Part shown: positions 27,054 through 39,000 of the stretch, in pieces
Position numbering within the stretch: position 1 is the first letter of the stretch
Layout: the number at the start of each line of letters is the position of its first letter
Origin: Elysia chlorotica
Lineage: Eukaryota; Mollusca; Gastropoda; Plakobranchidae
Length of the DNA stretch: 64,000 nucleotides
Direction of reading: 5' to 3'
NCBI GenBank assembly: GCA_003991915.1
Contig: RQTK01000201.1
Location: forward strand, 500,386-564,385
Notes under the pieces: generated by a model
Seen by the model: only the letters and a program-made list of their open reading frames with translations
The model's database searches: none
Told to the model about the DNA's origin: nothing
Translations under genes and position numbers: made by a program

Positions 27054-30000
27054 AATGATGATAATAATAATAATAATAAAAAAAATAAACAATATTTTGT
27101 AATTTAGTAATCTCAGTATTGCTATTAAAGCAGGTTTGCATCGCTTTCTTTCTAACCACCACTATTGTGTACCGTAACCCCCCCCCCAGGGGAACTTGCA
27201 TCACGGAGTATGTGAGCGAACAAGAAAAAAAAAACACAACAAAAAACTGAGAGTAGACTCTAGCCAACACTAGAAATCTCAGTATTGCGAAGGTTTGCAT
27301 CGCTTTCTTTCTAACCACCACTAATGTCTACCGTACCCCCCTAGCAGAACAGTGGAACTTTCATCATGGAATATGTGTGCGAGCAAAAACAAAAGAAACA
27401 ACAAAAAAAAAATTGAGACTAGACTCTAACGAACAATGTGGAAGTCTCAGTATTGTGATTATAACAGATTTGTATCACTCTCTTTTTAACCACAACTATT
27501 GTGTACCGTAACCCCCCCTCCCCTCTGTGGAACTTTCATCATGGAGTATGTGGGTGGACAAGAACAAAACAAATAATAAATATTAAGAAATCTCAGAAAG
27601 TAGAAATCTCAGTATTGCGATTAAAGCAGGTTTGCATCGCTTTCTTTCTAACCACTATCATTGTTTACCGTACCCCCACCCTCCTCCTTCACAGTGGAAC
27701 TTTCATCATGGAGTATGTGAGTGAACAAGAAAAATTAATAAAAAAAAAAAAAAAATAATATTATTATAATGGAGCTAGGAACAAAATATTTGAATCTCAA
27801 AATCTCTAAAACCTCACAAGATAAAACTACGAAGTTACCCAGGTAAATGGTATTTTGACTGTAGATTGGACTCTGTAGACTGGATTCTAACCAACCATAT
27901 AGAAATGTCGGCATCATTTTCTTTCTAACCACTTCTGCGTATCATAACCCCGCCCTCCCCCCCCTCCTTCACAGCGGAACTTTCATCATGGAGTACGTGG
28001 GCGAGCTGCTGGACTACGAGGAGTTTGTGCGCAGGACCAGGCAGTACTCCAAGGAGGGCACGCGCCACCACTACTTCATGGCGCTGAATGCGGACGAGGT
28101 CATCGACGCCACGCTCAAGGGCAGCATCTCGCGGTTCATCAACCACAGCTGTGATCCAAACTGTGAGACGCAAAAGGTTGGTGCTCCCTCAATGTGTCTT
28201 GTTTTTTGTTTTTTTGGGGGGGGAGGTGTTTTACATGCAAATTTTGATAACCCTTACCATGTGCAGATATATGGTCCTGGTGAGTCCGACATTTAAAAAA
28301 AAAGTAAATGTCAATTGCTATTAAGCCGAGAGAATTTAAGAAAAAAACATTAGTTTCACAGTCTTGTGTCTTTGCAGTTGATTGAAAGGTATAACTTATC
28401 GTAGAAAAAAGAAGAAAAAAATACCCAGGTTCAAAAACAAAAGCTATAGAAGTCTTTAAAGTTTGAATTTAAAAATTTCTCCAAACTATCAAATTGTGAC
28501 ATCTCTGGTTTTCCCCTTGTGCCCTTTATATGTATTATCTCTGTTTTCAGTAAAGGTTTTATTTGCCTGTTACATTTCAGTGGACTGTGAATGGAGAACT
28601 CAGAGTTGGTTTCTTTACGAGGAAGGAAGTAAAGAAAGGAGAAGAGTTGACCTTTGACTATCAGTTTGAGCATTATGGGTAAGTAATTAATTCTAGATTT
28701 TCATTTTTTTTCACATATCATAATAATTAGAAAAAAACTGATTAAGGTCTTAAAAGATATTGAGGCTGAAACATTTTTCAGATGAATAGCTTCAAATATT
28801 ATGTCACTACATACTTTTCAAAATTAACAAAATAATATTATTTCTAATGTATGAATATTTTGCAATGGCAATCAATTGCTCTCGTATTTTAAGTCCTGAC
28901 CCATTTTGAGTAAACATACTCTAGAACCCAAATGTTTTATTGAATGGATACTCTGAAAGCTAAAAATACTTATCTTAAGAATTCTGTACACACATTGCCC
29001 CTCTATATCTGAACCAGCATAAGCCACTAAAGAATTATAAATCACTTAAAAAATAGACCCAAATCACTCCCTCCTGTTCAAATTTTTCCTCTTCGAAAAT
29101 CAAAAATGAACTGATTTAATGGCCCTAAGAGCCAACTTCAAATCTCTCTCTCAGGTAGAAGTAACATTTTCACAGTGCTACAATTAAGGCATAAGTGAGA
29201 CTTATTCCAAGAAACCAGTGATCTTGTAAAACTGAAAATAAAATGTACCCAACTAAACCTTTGGATTGGGCTAATACTATCTTTTTGCTCTATCTTCTTT
29301 GAAAATAGTGTCCAATATAAGGCAGAAATAAGTGAAAAACATTTTGTTAATTGATTGTCTGAAATGTAGTGAAATGACCAAAGTCATTGCTCGGTGACGA
29401 AATGTGGCTTACACTAGCACAAGTTCTACCTGTGAAGGATCAATCTTTCTTTTTCATTGAAATTAAACTTTTTCTATGCTATTTGCACTTTTGCAGGGAA
29501 GCACAAAAGTGTTACTGCGGTGCCGAAAACTGCCGAGGGTACATCGGTTTGGTGAAACCGTCGTCTCAGACCAAACAGAACAACAAGAAGGAGAAGAAGA
29601 AGAAGAAGGACATCTTCAAAGATGAGTTGGTAAGGGATACATAGAACATTACTACTATTTTGATTTTTTTTCTTTTCTTCTCTTGTTTCTTTAAGTTTAA
29701 AAAAATAATGATTGTTCTCTTCGTCAAGCCACATTGAATAAAAGTATAAATAATTTATGCTTTAAAGTTTTATCATCACACAAATCATGTTCGGAGTATA
29801 TAGTTTATGGAATCATTGATTTACGATTCATGCATAAAGACTGTAAGGCGACATGCTGTGAAAAAGCATGTAAGCAACTACAGTTATTACGATGTCCAGG
29901 GGGAAATTTGAAGTTGAATATTGTTTGGAAATAATTTTATGATAATTGTGGGTGATTGAGTTGTAAAATTATGGCTGGTTTTAGTATCAGGAGACAGGAA

Positions 30001-33000
30001 AATGCTCGAAGGAAATGAATAAAATAATATCAACAGCCCTGGCATAGGGGCAAAGCTAAGATAGTGCAGACTTACAAAAAGATGGATGAATGACATCAGC
30101 GACTGGCTACTGCTGTTATCACGGTGTGGAGGGGGGAGAAAAAGTTTGGAAATAATTTTATCATATTGTGTGATTGTCTTGTAGGTAATTAAGTTGTAAA
30201 AGTCTGGCTGAGTTTAAAATCCGGAGACAAAGCACCACTCTTTAGACATGTTCTAAAAGCAAAGCTGGGGTCAAAGCGAAGACAGGACAGACCTACAAAA
30301 ATGTGTATGAATGACTCAGTGACTGGTTACAAAGGAGGCCCAGTGAGGCAGAAAGGATAGCTCAAGACAGAGAGCTCTTCAGGCAGATTGTACAGGAGGC
30401 TACGTCAGACACTACTGTCAAGCAAGCATGATGATGATGACGAAGATAATGTTATAAGCATTTTTTTCACTGTAATATTTCTTCTTTATCAGACACTACC
30501 GACAAGCCAGCATGATAATGATAATGTCATGAGCAATTTTTCACTGTAATTTTTCTTCTTTATCAGACACTACTGACAAGCAAGCATGATGATGATGATG
30601 ATGATGATGATAATGTTATGAGCATTTTATTCACTGTAAATTTTTCTTCCATCTCGCAGCTGGAGGAAGACATTGAGAAGCTGTCCATGCTGGATGGTAT
30701 GAGAAACAAGAACCACGTGTTGGAACTGTGTCGACTGATGGTCAGGGCAGAGAAAGTGCAGCACCGGATAGCCATACTCAAGATCATGCAGGTAGAGTTA
30801 GTGTTTGGAATGAGATGATCGCAAAAAAAAGTTTTTCCTACTTTTTAGAAGTCATCAGAAATGTTCAACAAGCAGAAGCTTCATAGTTCTATATTGTTGT
30901 ATATCAATTAATTTTTTTTTAGTTTGCCCACTTTATTTTCTTTAGAACAATATACATTGATTAGTTTTACTCTAATTACTTCTCTTGCTTTGTGAGCAAG
31001 CTTGAAGTTTCATAGTTCTATCTTGTTGTAGATCAAAACATTTTTAAAAAGTTTTCCCACTTTATGTACTCTAGAACAATACGCATCGATCAGTATTACT
31101 CACATTTACTTCTCTTGCTTCATAGCTAGCTTGAAGCTTCGCAGTTTTATCTTGTTGTAGATCAAATTTTTTTATTCTTAGGTTTGCCCACTTTATCTTC
31201 TCTAGAACAATACATATAGATTAGTATTACACGCATTACTTCTCTTGCTTGATAGCTAGCTTGAAGCTTCATATATATATATCTTGTTGTAGATCAGATT
31301 TTTGTTTGTTTAAAGTTTGCCCACTTTTTTTCTTCTTAGGTTTGCCCATTTTATATTCTCTAGGACAATAGTTTTCAATATGCATCGATTAGTATAACTC
31401 ACATTACTTCTTTTGTTTGTTATACTGTCATTGATTTCCATCTTGCGCTAGCCTCTCAACTTAAAAAAAAAATTTATTTTTACGGACAGGACATGAGTGT
31501 GTGTCTTGTTTGTTATGCTGTCATCCTCTCAAATTATTTGTTTGTTTTTGTTTTTTTCCTCATACAGGACACAACTGAGAGCGCCTGTCTGCGTCTGTTC
31601 CTGGACTACCACGGCCTGCCTCTCTTCTGGAGCTGGATGGCAGACATTGGCTCTGCGGACTATTCCGACGACACGCAGGAGTTGAAGCTGCTGGTGGGTT
31701 TATATAACCTTTGATCAGAAACGGCCAAGATAGGTTCTTGTCTCGAAGTCTCAAAAAAGTTCATCTAGGGTGATAGGACCCCAGGGAGGGGTCATCTAGA
31801 AAGCTGCTGGTGGGTTCTTAACCTTTGATCAGAAATGGCCAAGATGCCTTCTTGTCTCCTAAGTCTCAAAAAAGAAAAGTTCATCTAGGGCGATAGGACC
31901 CCTGGGAGGGGTAATCTAGAAAGCTGCCGCTGAGTTCATAACCTTTGATCAGAAATGACCACGATGCTTTCTTGTCTCCTAAATCTCAAAATAGTTAATC
32001 TAGGGCGATAGGACTTCAGGGAGGGGTGTCTAAAAAGCTGCTGTTGGGTACATTACAATATATTCGCTGTCTATCATTCCTAGGTTTGGGGTAGAGAACA
32101 GCGGCTTCCAACCCAAAAGTGGGTCCGAGCCCTAGCAATTGCACTCCCTACTGGTTGGGTCGGTGTCAGTTTAATGTAACCGGCTGAGACAGGAGTCATG
32201 GTATCCCGGCCCTGTCTCGTGTGTGGCAGCACATAAAATTGTCAGATGTCAGTCTTGGGGCCCGTCCACATATAGCCTATATAGTGCTGGTGTTGGACAT
32301 TAATCAACTCAACTCAGGTGCAGAGATAATTGATTATATTTTTAAAATTTTAAAAATCAATATAGAGTTGTTTTACCATATTTAGAGAGTCTAGGCCAGA
32401 ACTTTTTTCAGCAACAAGTGTCTGATTCACCCTATTGCCTCACATACTATGTATGTCATGTCATGGAGTACTTAAAGTACTTAATAATATAGTCGGCTAT
32501 GTCATGTCATTATCCTGCTTACTGTTCCCCAGATGTTGTCGGTGCTGAAATGCTTGCCATATGTATGTCATGTCATGGAGTACTTAAAGTACTTAATAAT
32601 GTAGTGGGCTATGCCATGTCATTATGACGCTTACTCTTACCCAGATGTTGTCGGTGCTGAAATGCTTGCCATATGTATGTCATGCATGGAGTGCTTAAAG
32701 TACTTAATAATATAGTCGGCTATGTCATGTCATTATGATGCTTACTCTTCCCCAGATGTTGTCGGTGCTGAAATGCTTACCATATGTATGTCATGCATGG
32801 AGTACTTAAAGTACTTAATAATATAGTGGGCTATGTCATGTCATTATGACGCTTACTCTTCCCCAGATGTTGTCGGTGCTGAAATGCTTGCCATATGTAT
32901 GTCATGCATGGAGTACTAAAAGTACTTAATAATATAGTTGGCTATGTCATGTCATTATGACGCTTACTCTTCCCCAGATGTTGTCGGTGCTAAAATGCTT

Positions 33001-36000
33001 GCCAATCACCAACAAAACGGTTCTCAAGGAAAGCAAGATTCTCGACGTCGTCCAGAGATGGGCGGTTGCAGCGGTGGCAGCCGCTAGGAAACCTCCACCT
33101 CCTCCTCCGCCAACCTCCACCACAACCGCTCAGCCTGCAGCCCCTGTCGTTGCCAACAACGCATCCAGTGTCTCTACGGAGATTGCCCAGGTAGAAGCTT
33201 TGTTGTGATTGTAATTGTATTTGGCAGGGTTCGGAATACAGAGGGAGGGCGCGGTGGCCCAGGGGTAGACCATCGGCTTCTGACGCAAAAGGTCCCGAGT
33301 TCGAATCCTGGTGGTTGCGCTCCCCGCTGGTTGGGTCGGTGTCAGTATAATGTGACCAGCTGAGACAGGAGTCATGGTATCCCCTTCCTGTCTTGTGTGT
33401 GGCAGCACATACAATTGTCAGATGTCCGTCTTGGGGCCTGTCTACAATATAGCCTATAAAGTGCTATGTTGGACGTTAAACCAACTCAACAACTCAATTT
33501 GTGGGTTTGTTACACTGGGATATGAGCATTGGCGCCCATTTTCTCTAAATTTGCAGAAAATCAATTTTAAAAAATCCAACAAAGTTGGCATGTCAGGGTC
33601 TTGTAAAGATCTGTCAAGTACTTATCTTTGGTATCGATACGCTATGCCGCTTTAGACAAAGATTCAGTAAAAAATTAAGGATCCATTTGGCATGGCTGTA
33701 TGAGAATGATATTATCTTAGAGATAAACCATCTTAACATGACATGACGTTGAACTTCATTGACATTGTCATTCTCAGATCAGGATTAGCCAATCAAGTTT
33801 GTGGTTGGGTCACTACTTATCTCATGGTGATGTGAAAAGTAAATGCGCCTATTTGTTTTACAGAATACATAATACAGAAATCTTATAATTATAAAGTTTA
33901 CAACAATATGAAAATAAAAAGGTAGAATTTAGTCAAATGAATGAAAACATAAATAAAATTGTTACTACTAATGAATTAAAAGATTAAAAAAAAATTATCT
34001 CAAAACTTCAAAACATATTTAAGAAAAGATACCATTTTGTGCTCTGTGACAATATATCATGGGGCCTCAAGTGGTAAACTGCAGCACAATAGTACCACTG
34101 TCAGTGTCTAGCATCTTGAAGTAATCAAATGGTAAAGTACAGCACAAAAGTATTAGTATCAGTGTCTTTCATCTTGTAGTAATCAAATGGTAAACTGCAG
34201 CACAATAGTACCACTGTCAGTGGCTTACATCTTGTAGTAATCAAATGGTAAACTGCAGCACAATAGTTCCACTGTCAGTGTCTTACATCTTGTAGTAATC
34301 AAATGGTAAACTGCAGCACAATAGTACCACTGTCAGTGGCTTGCATCTTGTAGTAATCAAATGGTAAACTGCAGCACAATAGTACCACTGTCAGTGAATC
34401 GCATCTTGTAGTAATCAAATGGTAAACTGCAGCACAATAGTACCACTGTCAGTGACTTGCATCTTGTAGTAATCAAATGGTAAACTGCAGCACAATAGTA
34501 CCACTGTCAGTGAATCGCATCTTGTAGTAATCAAATGGTAAACTGCAGCACAATAGTACCACTGTCAGTGACTTGCATCTTGTAGTAATCAAATGGTAAA
34601 CTGCAGCACAATAGTACCACTGTCAGTGGCTTGCATCTTGTAGTAATCAAATGGTAAACTGCAGCACAATAGTACCACTGTCAGTGAATCGCATCTTGTA
34701 CACAGTTGTAGTAAACTGTCGTCCATCTTTTTTCTTTTTTTTCACAGGACACGATTGAGGAGCCCTCTCTACCTGTGGACACTGAGGATGTGCCGCCAAC
34801 GTCTGAGGCAGATGTGACGGAACCGAGTACGTCATCGTCGGACGTGAGCCCCCCCTCCCCTCAGGGCAGCCCCGCGGAGCCTCCCCAGTTTGTCCTCCCA
34901 GGCAGCAACATCACCCCCGTGTCGATCCTCGCCTCGGCGACAAAAGCCTCGGGGGGCCGCGCCAAGAGGAGGGTGACTTTCGCCGAGGAGCACGAGGAGT
35001 CCCAGTTCTCTCCGGATCCCTACGACAGCTCGGAAGAGAGCAACGACATCTCGTCGTCGACTCATTACTCTGAGGAGGGGGAGGGTTAGTGTTCTAGTAG
35101 ATAATATTTGGATGAATAACAAGAACATTAGATAATTTTTATTTGTAACACTCTTGTTAAACTGCCTACTCTCCGGATCCCTACGACAGCTCGGAAGAGA
35201 GCAACGACATCTCGTCATCGACTCATTATTCTGAGGAGGGGGAGGGTTAGTGTTTTATAACATAATGTTTGGACCGCCGCTAGGTCAGCAACAAGAATAT
35301 TAGATAATATATATTTGTAACGCTCTTGTTAAACTGCCTACTCTCCGGATCCCTATGACAGCGGGGAAGAGAGCAACGGCATCTCGTCATCGACTCATTA
35401 TTCTGAGGAGGGGGAGGGTTAGTGTTCTGTTAGATAATATATGGACCGTTGGATCAATAATAACAACATTAGATAATAATTTTTATGTTTGTAACACTTT
35501 TTGATCCCTACGACAGCTCGGAAGAGAGCAATGACATCTCGTCGTCGACTCATTATTCTGAGGAGGGGGAGGGTTAGTGTTTTAGTAGATAATAATTATT
35601 TGGATCGTCGCTAGATCAATAACAATAACATTAGATAATATATTTACAAGGTTTAAGGGTGCAATTTAGCAGAAGTAAAAAGGACAGCGCGGAAGAAAGC
35701 AACGACATCTCGTCGTCGACTCATTACTCTGAGGAGGGGGAGGGTTAGTGTTTTATTAGATAATAATTTGGATATGTCTGGATCAATAACGTTAGATAAT
35801 ATATTTGTAACACTTTTGTTAAACTGCCTATTTTCCTGATCCTTATGGTAGCTCGGAAGAGAGCAACGACATCTCGTCATCGACTCATTATTCTGAGGAG
35901 GGGGAGGGTTAGTGTTCTATTAGATCATGTTTGGTCCGTCGTTGGATCAGCAACCACACTATTAGATAATATATTCTTGTAACACTCTTGTAAAACATTT

Positions 36001-39000
36001 TGTTTCAACTATTGTTGAAACTTAAAAGCAGGAATTTACAAAGATTTTGAGATTGACATCCCTTCGACCACTCATTATTCTGAGGAGGGTATTGTTCTTT
36101 AGATAATGTTTGGACTGTCGCTGGATCAATAAAAATAGCAACAACATTAGATAATATATATTTGCAAACTTGTTTAACTGCCTGTGTTAGCTCTTGTTGA
36201 AACTTAAAAGCAGCTATTGTTGCAACTTAAAAGCAGCAATTTACAAAGATTTTGAGATCGAACCTCATTCGCCCACTCATTATTTTGAGGAGGGGGAGGG
36301 TTAGTGTTCTGTTAGATATCATACGGACCGTCGCTGGATGAATAACAAGATCATGAGATAATATATTTGTAACACTTTTGTTAAACTGCCTGTTTCAACT
36401 ATTGTTGAAACTTAAAAGTAGGATTTACAAAGATTTTTAGGTCGCCATCCCTTTGTGCACTCGTTATTCTGAGGAGGGGGAGGGTTAGTGTTCTATTAGA
36501 TAATTTTTTGACTGTCGCTGGATGAATAACAAGAAAATTAGATAATATATTCTTGTAACACTCTTGTTAAACATCCTGTTTCAACTATTGTTGAAACTTA
36601 AAAGCAGGAATTTTTAAAGTTTTGGAAATCGACATCCCTCCGTCCACTCATTATTCTGAGGAGGGGGAGGGTTAGTGTTCTGTTAGATAATATATGGACC
36701 GTCGCTGGATCAATAACAACAACATTAGATAATAACAAATTTGTAACACTCTTGTTAAACTGACTGTTTCAACTGTTGTTGAAACTTAAAAGCTGGAGTT
36801 TACAAAGATTTTTTTAGATCGACATCCCTTCGTCCACTCATTATTCTGAGGAGGGGGAGGGTTAGTGTTCTACTAGATAATATTTGGAACCTCGCTGGAT
36901 CAATAACAATAGCAACAACATTAGATAATATATTTGTAACACTCTTGTTTAACTGCCTGTGTTAGCTATTGTTTAAATTTAAAAGCAGGAATTTACAAAG
37001 TTTTTGCAGATCAACATCCCTTCGTCCACTCACAATTCCAAGGAAAGGGGAAGGTTAATGTTTCTTTTTAGACTGTGTTTTGAAATTTTAAGGCGATTTA
37101 CCTGAGTTTTAAGACTTGATGCTTTTTGGGTGTTTTGATATTCACCTGGTTACTGTGACTGTTTATTTGGCAACCTAGAAAATCATTTTACAGCTGAGGC
37201 CGGAGGTTTAGAGGTGCAATGTTCTAGTCAGAGGAAAAGTTGTTTATTTTGAAATTGGCAAAACTAGCCATATACGATCTGTTTTATGTGCTGATTCAAT
37301 CTTTTTTTCTTTCTCTCTTTTCAATTTTTGGGGGCTTATTTACAAGGTTCATGTATGCAATTTAGCAGAAGTAAAAAGAAATATTGCATATCATGGTTAT
37401 TTATTTTGAAATTTAAAAAAATTGCCATAATTTATTCTGTTTTAAGGGCTGATATAATAGTTATTGTTCTTTTTTTTTATCTCTAGGTGCTTATTTACGA
37501 GCCAAGGATAAGGGCCTGGAGACTCCAGGTAAATCAATATTAATAATTAATTTTGATACTAACGGGTTTTTTTTCAGCAACAAAGACTTCAGGTAAATCA
37601 ATATTAACAATTAATTTTGATACTAGCGTTTTTATTGTCGGATAAAAACAACAAAGCAGCAGGTTATTTATTATGGTAATTTCTATTAGATATCCTATTA
37701 GAGAAAATTTTCTGTAACCATTAGATATCCTATCAGAGATAATTTTCTGTATTTCATACTATTGTATCCATATTTTTTTTTTGCCTTCATTTGTGGACCC
37801 TGAAATATCACTGAAATTTAGTATCTAATTAAATTAAACTTGACTAATTAATTAGGCGTTAAATATAGATTTTAATAAGTATGCCTTTTATAGGTTCAAA
37901 TGGTGAGAGATAAATATCTTCATTACTGGAAAATATTTCCATGAAGATGTGATGAAAGATAATGTCAAAATGATCGAGATAATATTAATATATTTTCATT
38001 GAATGGAAGATGCTAATTATCATGTTCAATTCATGGAAAATAATTTGGCGTTATGACTTTATGCTAATACTTTATTATTTTACATCCTCAAAATTATTGA
38101 AGTTTGGTAGATTGTTATTGACTGGCTTCTAATTTCTTTATTTGAGATGGACTGAAAGACCTGTGGCACTATAATAGTTAATCTAAAACTGGAGGTTAAC
38201 GTACGGTGTGAAGACCTGCTAGGAATTCAACAGGTTATGTAGTCACTGTACTACTTACATTACTTTTCCGATCCAGCAGCCACTTGAGCCTGCGCCCTTC
38301 AATTTGATGACATGATGAAGAATTTATTTGTCGTAGTCACTGTAAAATATTAACTTTTTTAAGGCTTTTTTTCCTCAGAGTGATTTTTTTGCAAGGATTT
38401 TACTATAAATAAATTTTGTGTATATCTATCTCAGGTGAAGCTGCTGCCAGCGAAGACCAACCCACCGACTGGGACAACAATGGCACTGCGACGGGTCTCC
38501 GGCAAGAAGCCACCTCGAGCGGAGTGGCCGACTCCACCAGCCAGAGGGGGGAGGGAGGGCAGCGACTGTGAAGGCGGTGACGGGGCTCCTGGCAGCGACA
38601 ACGACGCGTCGGACACGGAGTGTGCCATCAAAGACCCCCTGGCGTCGCTGGCAGCCGAGTGCATGTCCCAGTGGAGTCATCTTAAGGTCTGGCACTGTGG
38701 TTAAACAAATAATTTTTCCTATTTTATTCCTTCATCTTAAGGTCTCGCACTGCGATATAAAAACAAATTATTGCTTTTGACAAAGGATGTATGACATAAA
38801 CAATATTAGGGGGACTTATTAGGTTGGTTTTTTCTTTGTTTGAGAAACTTTCGTAGATGTTTATAGAACAGATGTCAAAATTGAAGCATCATTGTACCTG
38901 GTTTCACTGGCAGCCGAGTGCATGTCCCAGTGGAGTCATCTTAAGGTCTGGCGCTGCGATTTTTTTTTTGTCCTTTTGAAAAATTATGTATGGATGAAAT

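Noticed and set aside
27501-27758. ORF with MEYVSEQEK as a SET pseudogene
   Set aside because: Only about 35 nt of exon is present per copy; it is part of the junction array.
33245-33320. tRNA gene (A and B boxes), also at 44641-44710
   Set aside because: No closed acceptor stem; continuous with the repeated SINE body, and flanked by TSD at 44626.
34070-34715. Regular 58-bp repeats resembling a CRISPR array
   Set aside because: No unique spacers, eukaryotic intron context; ordinary minisatellite.
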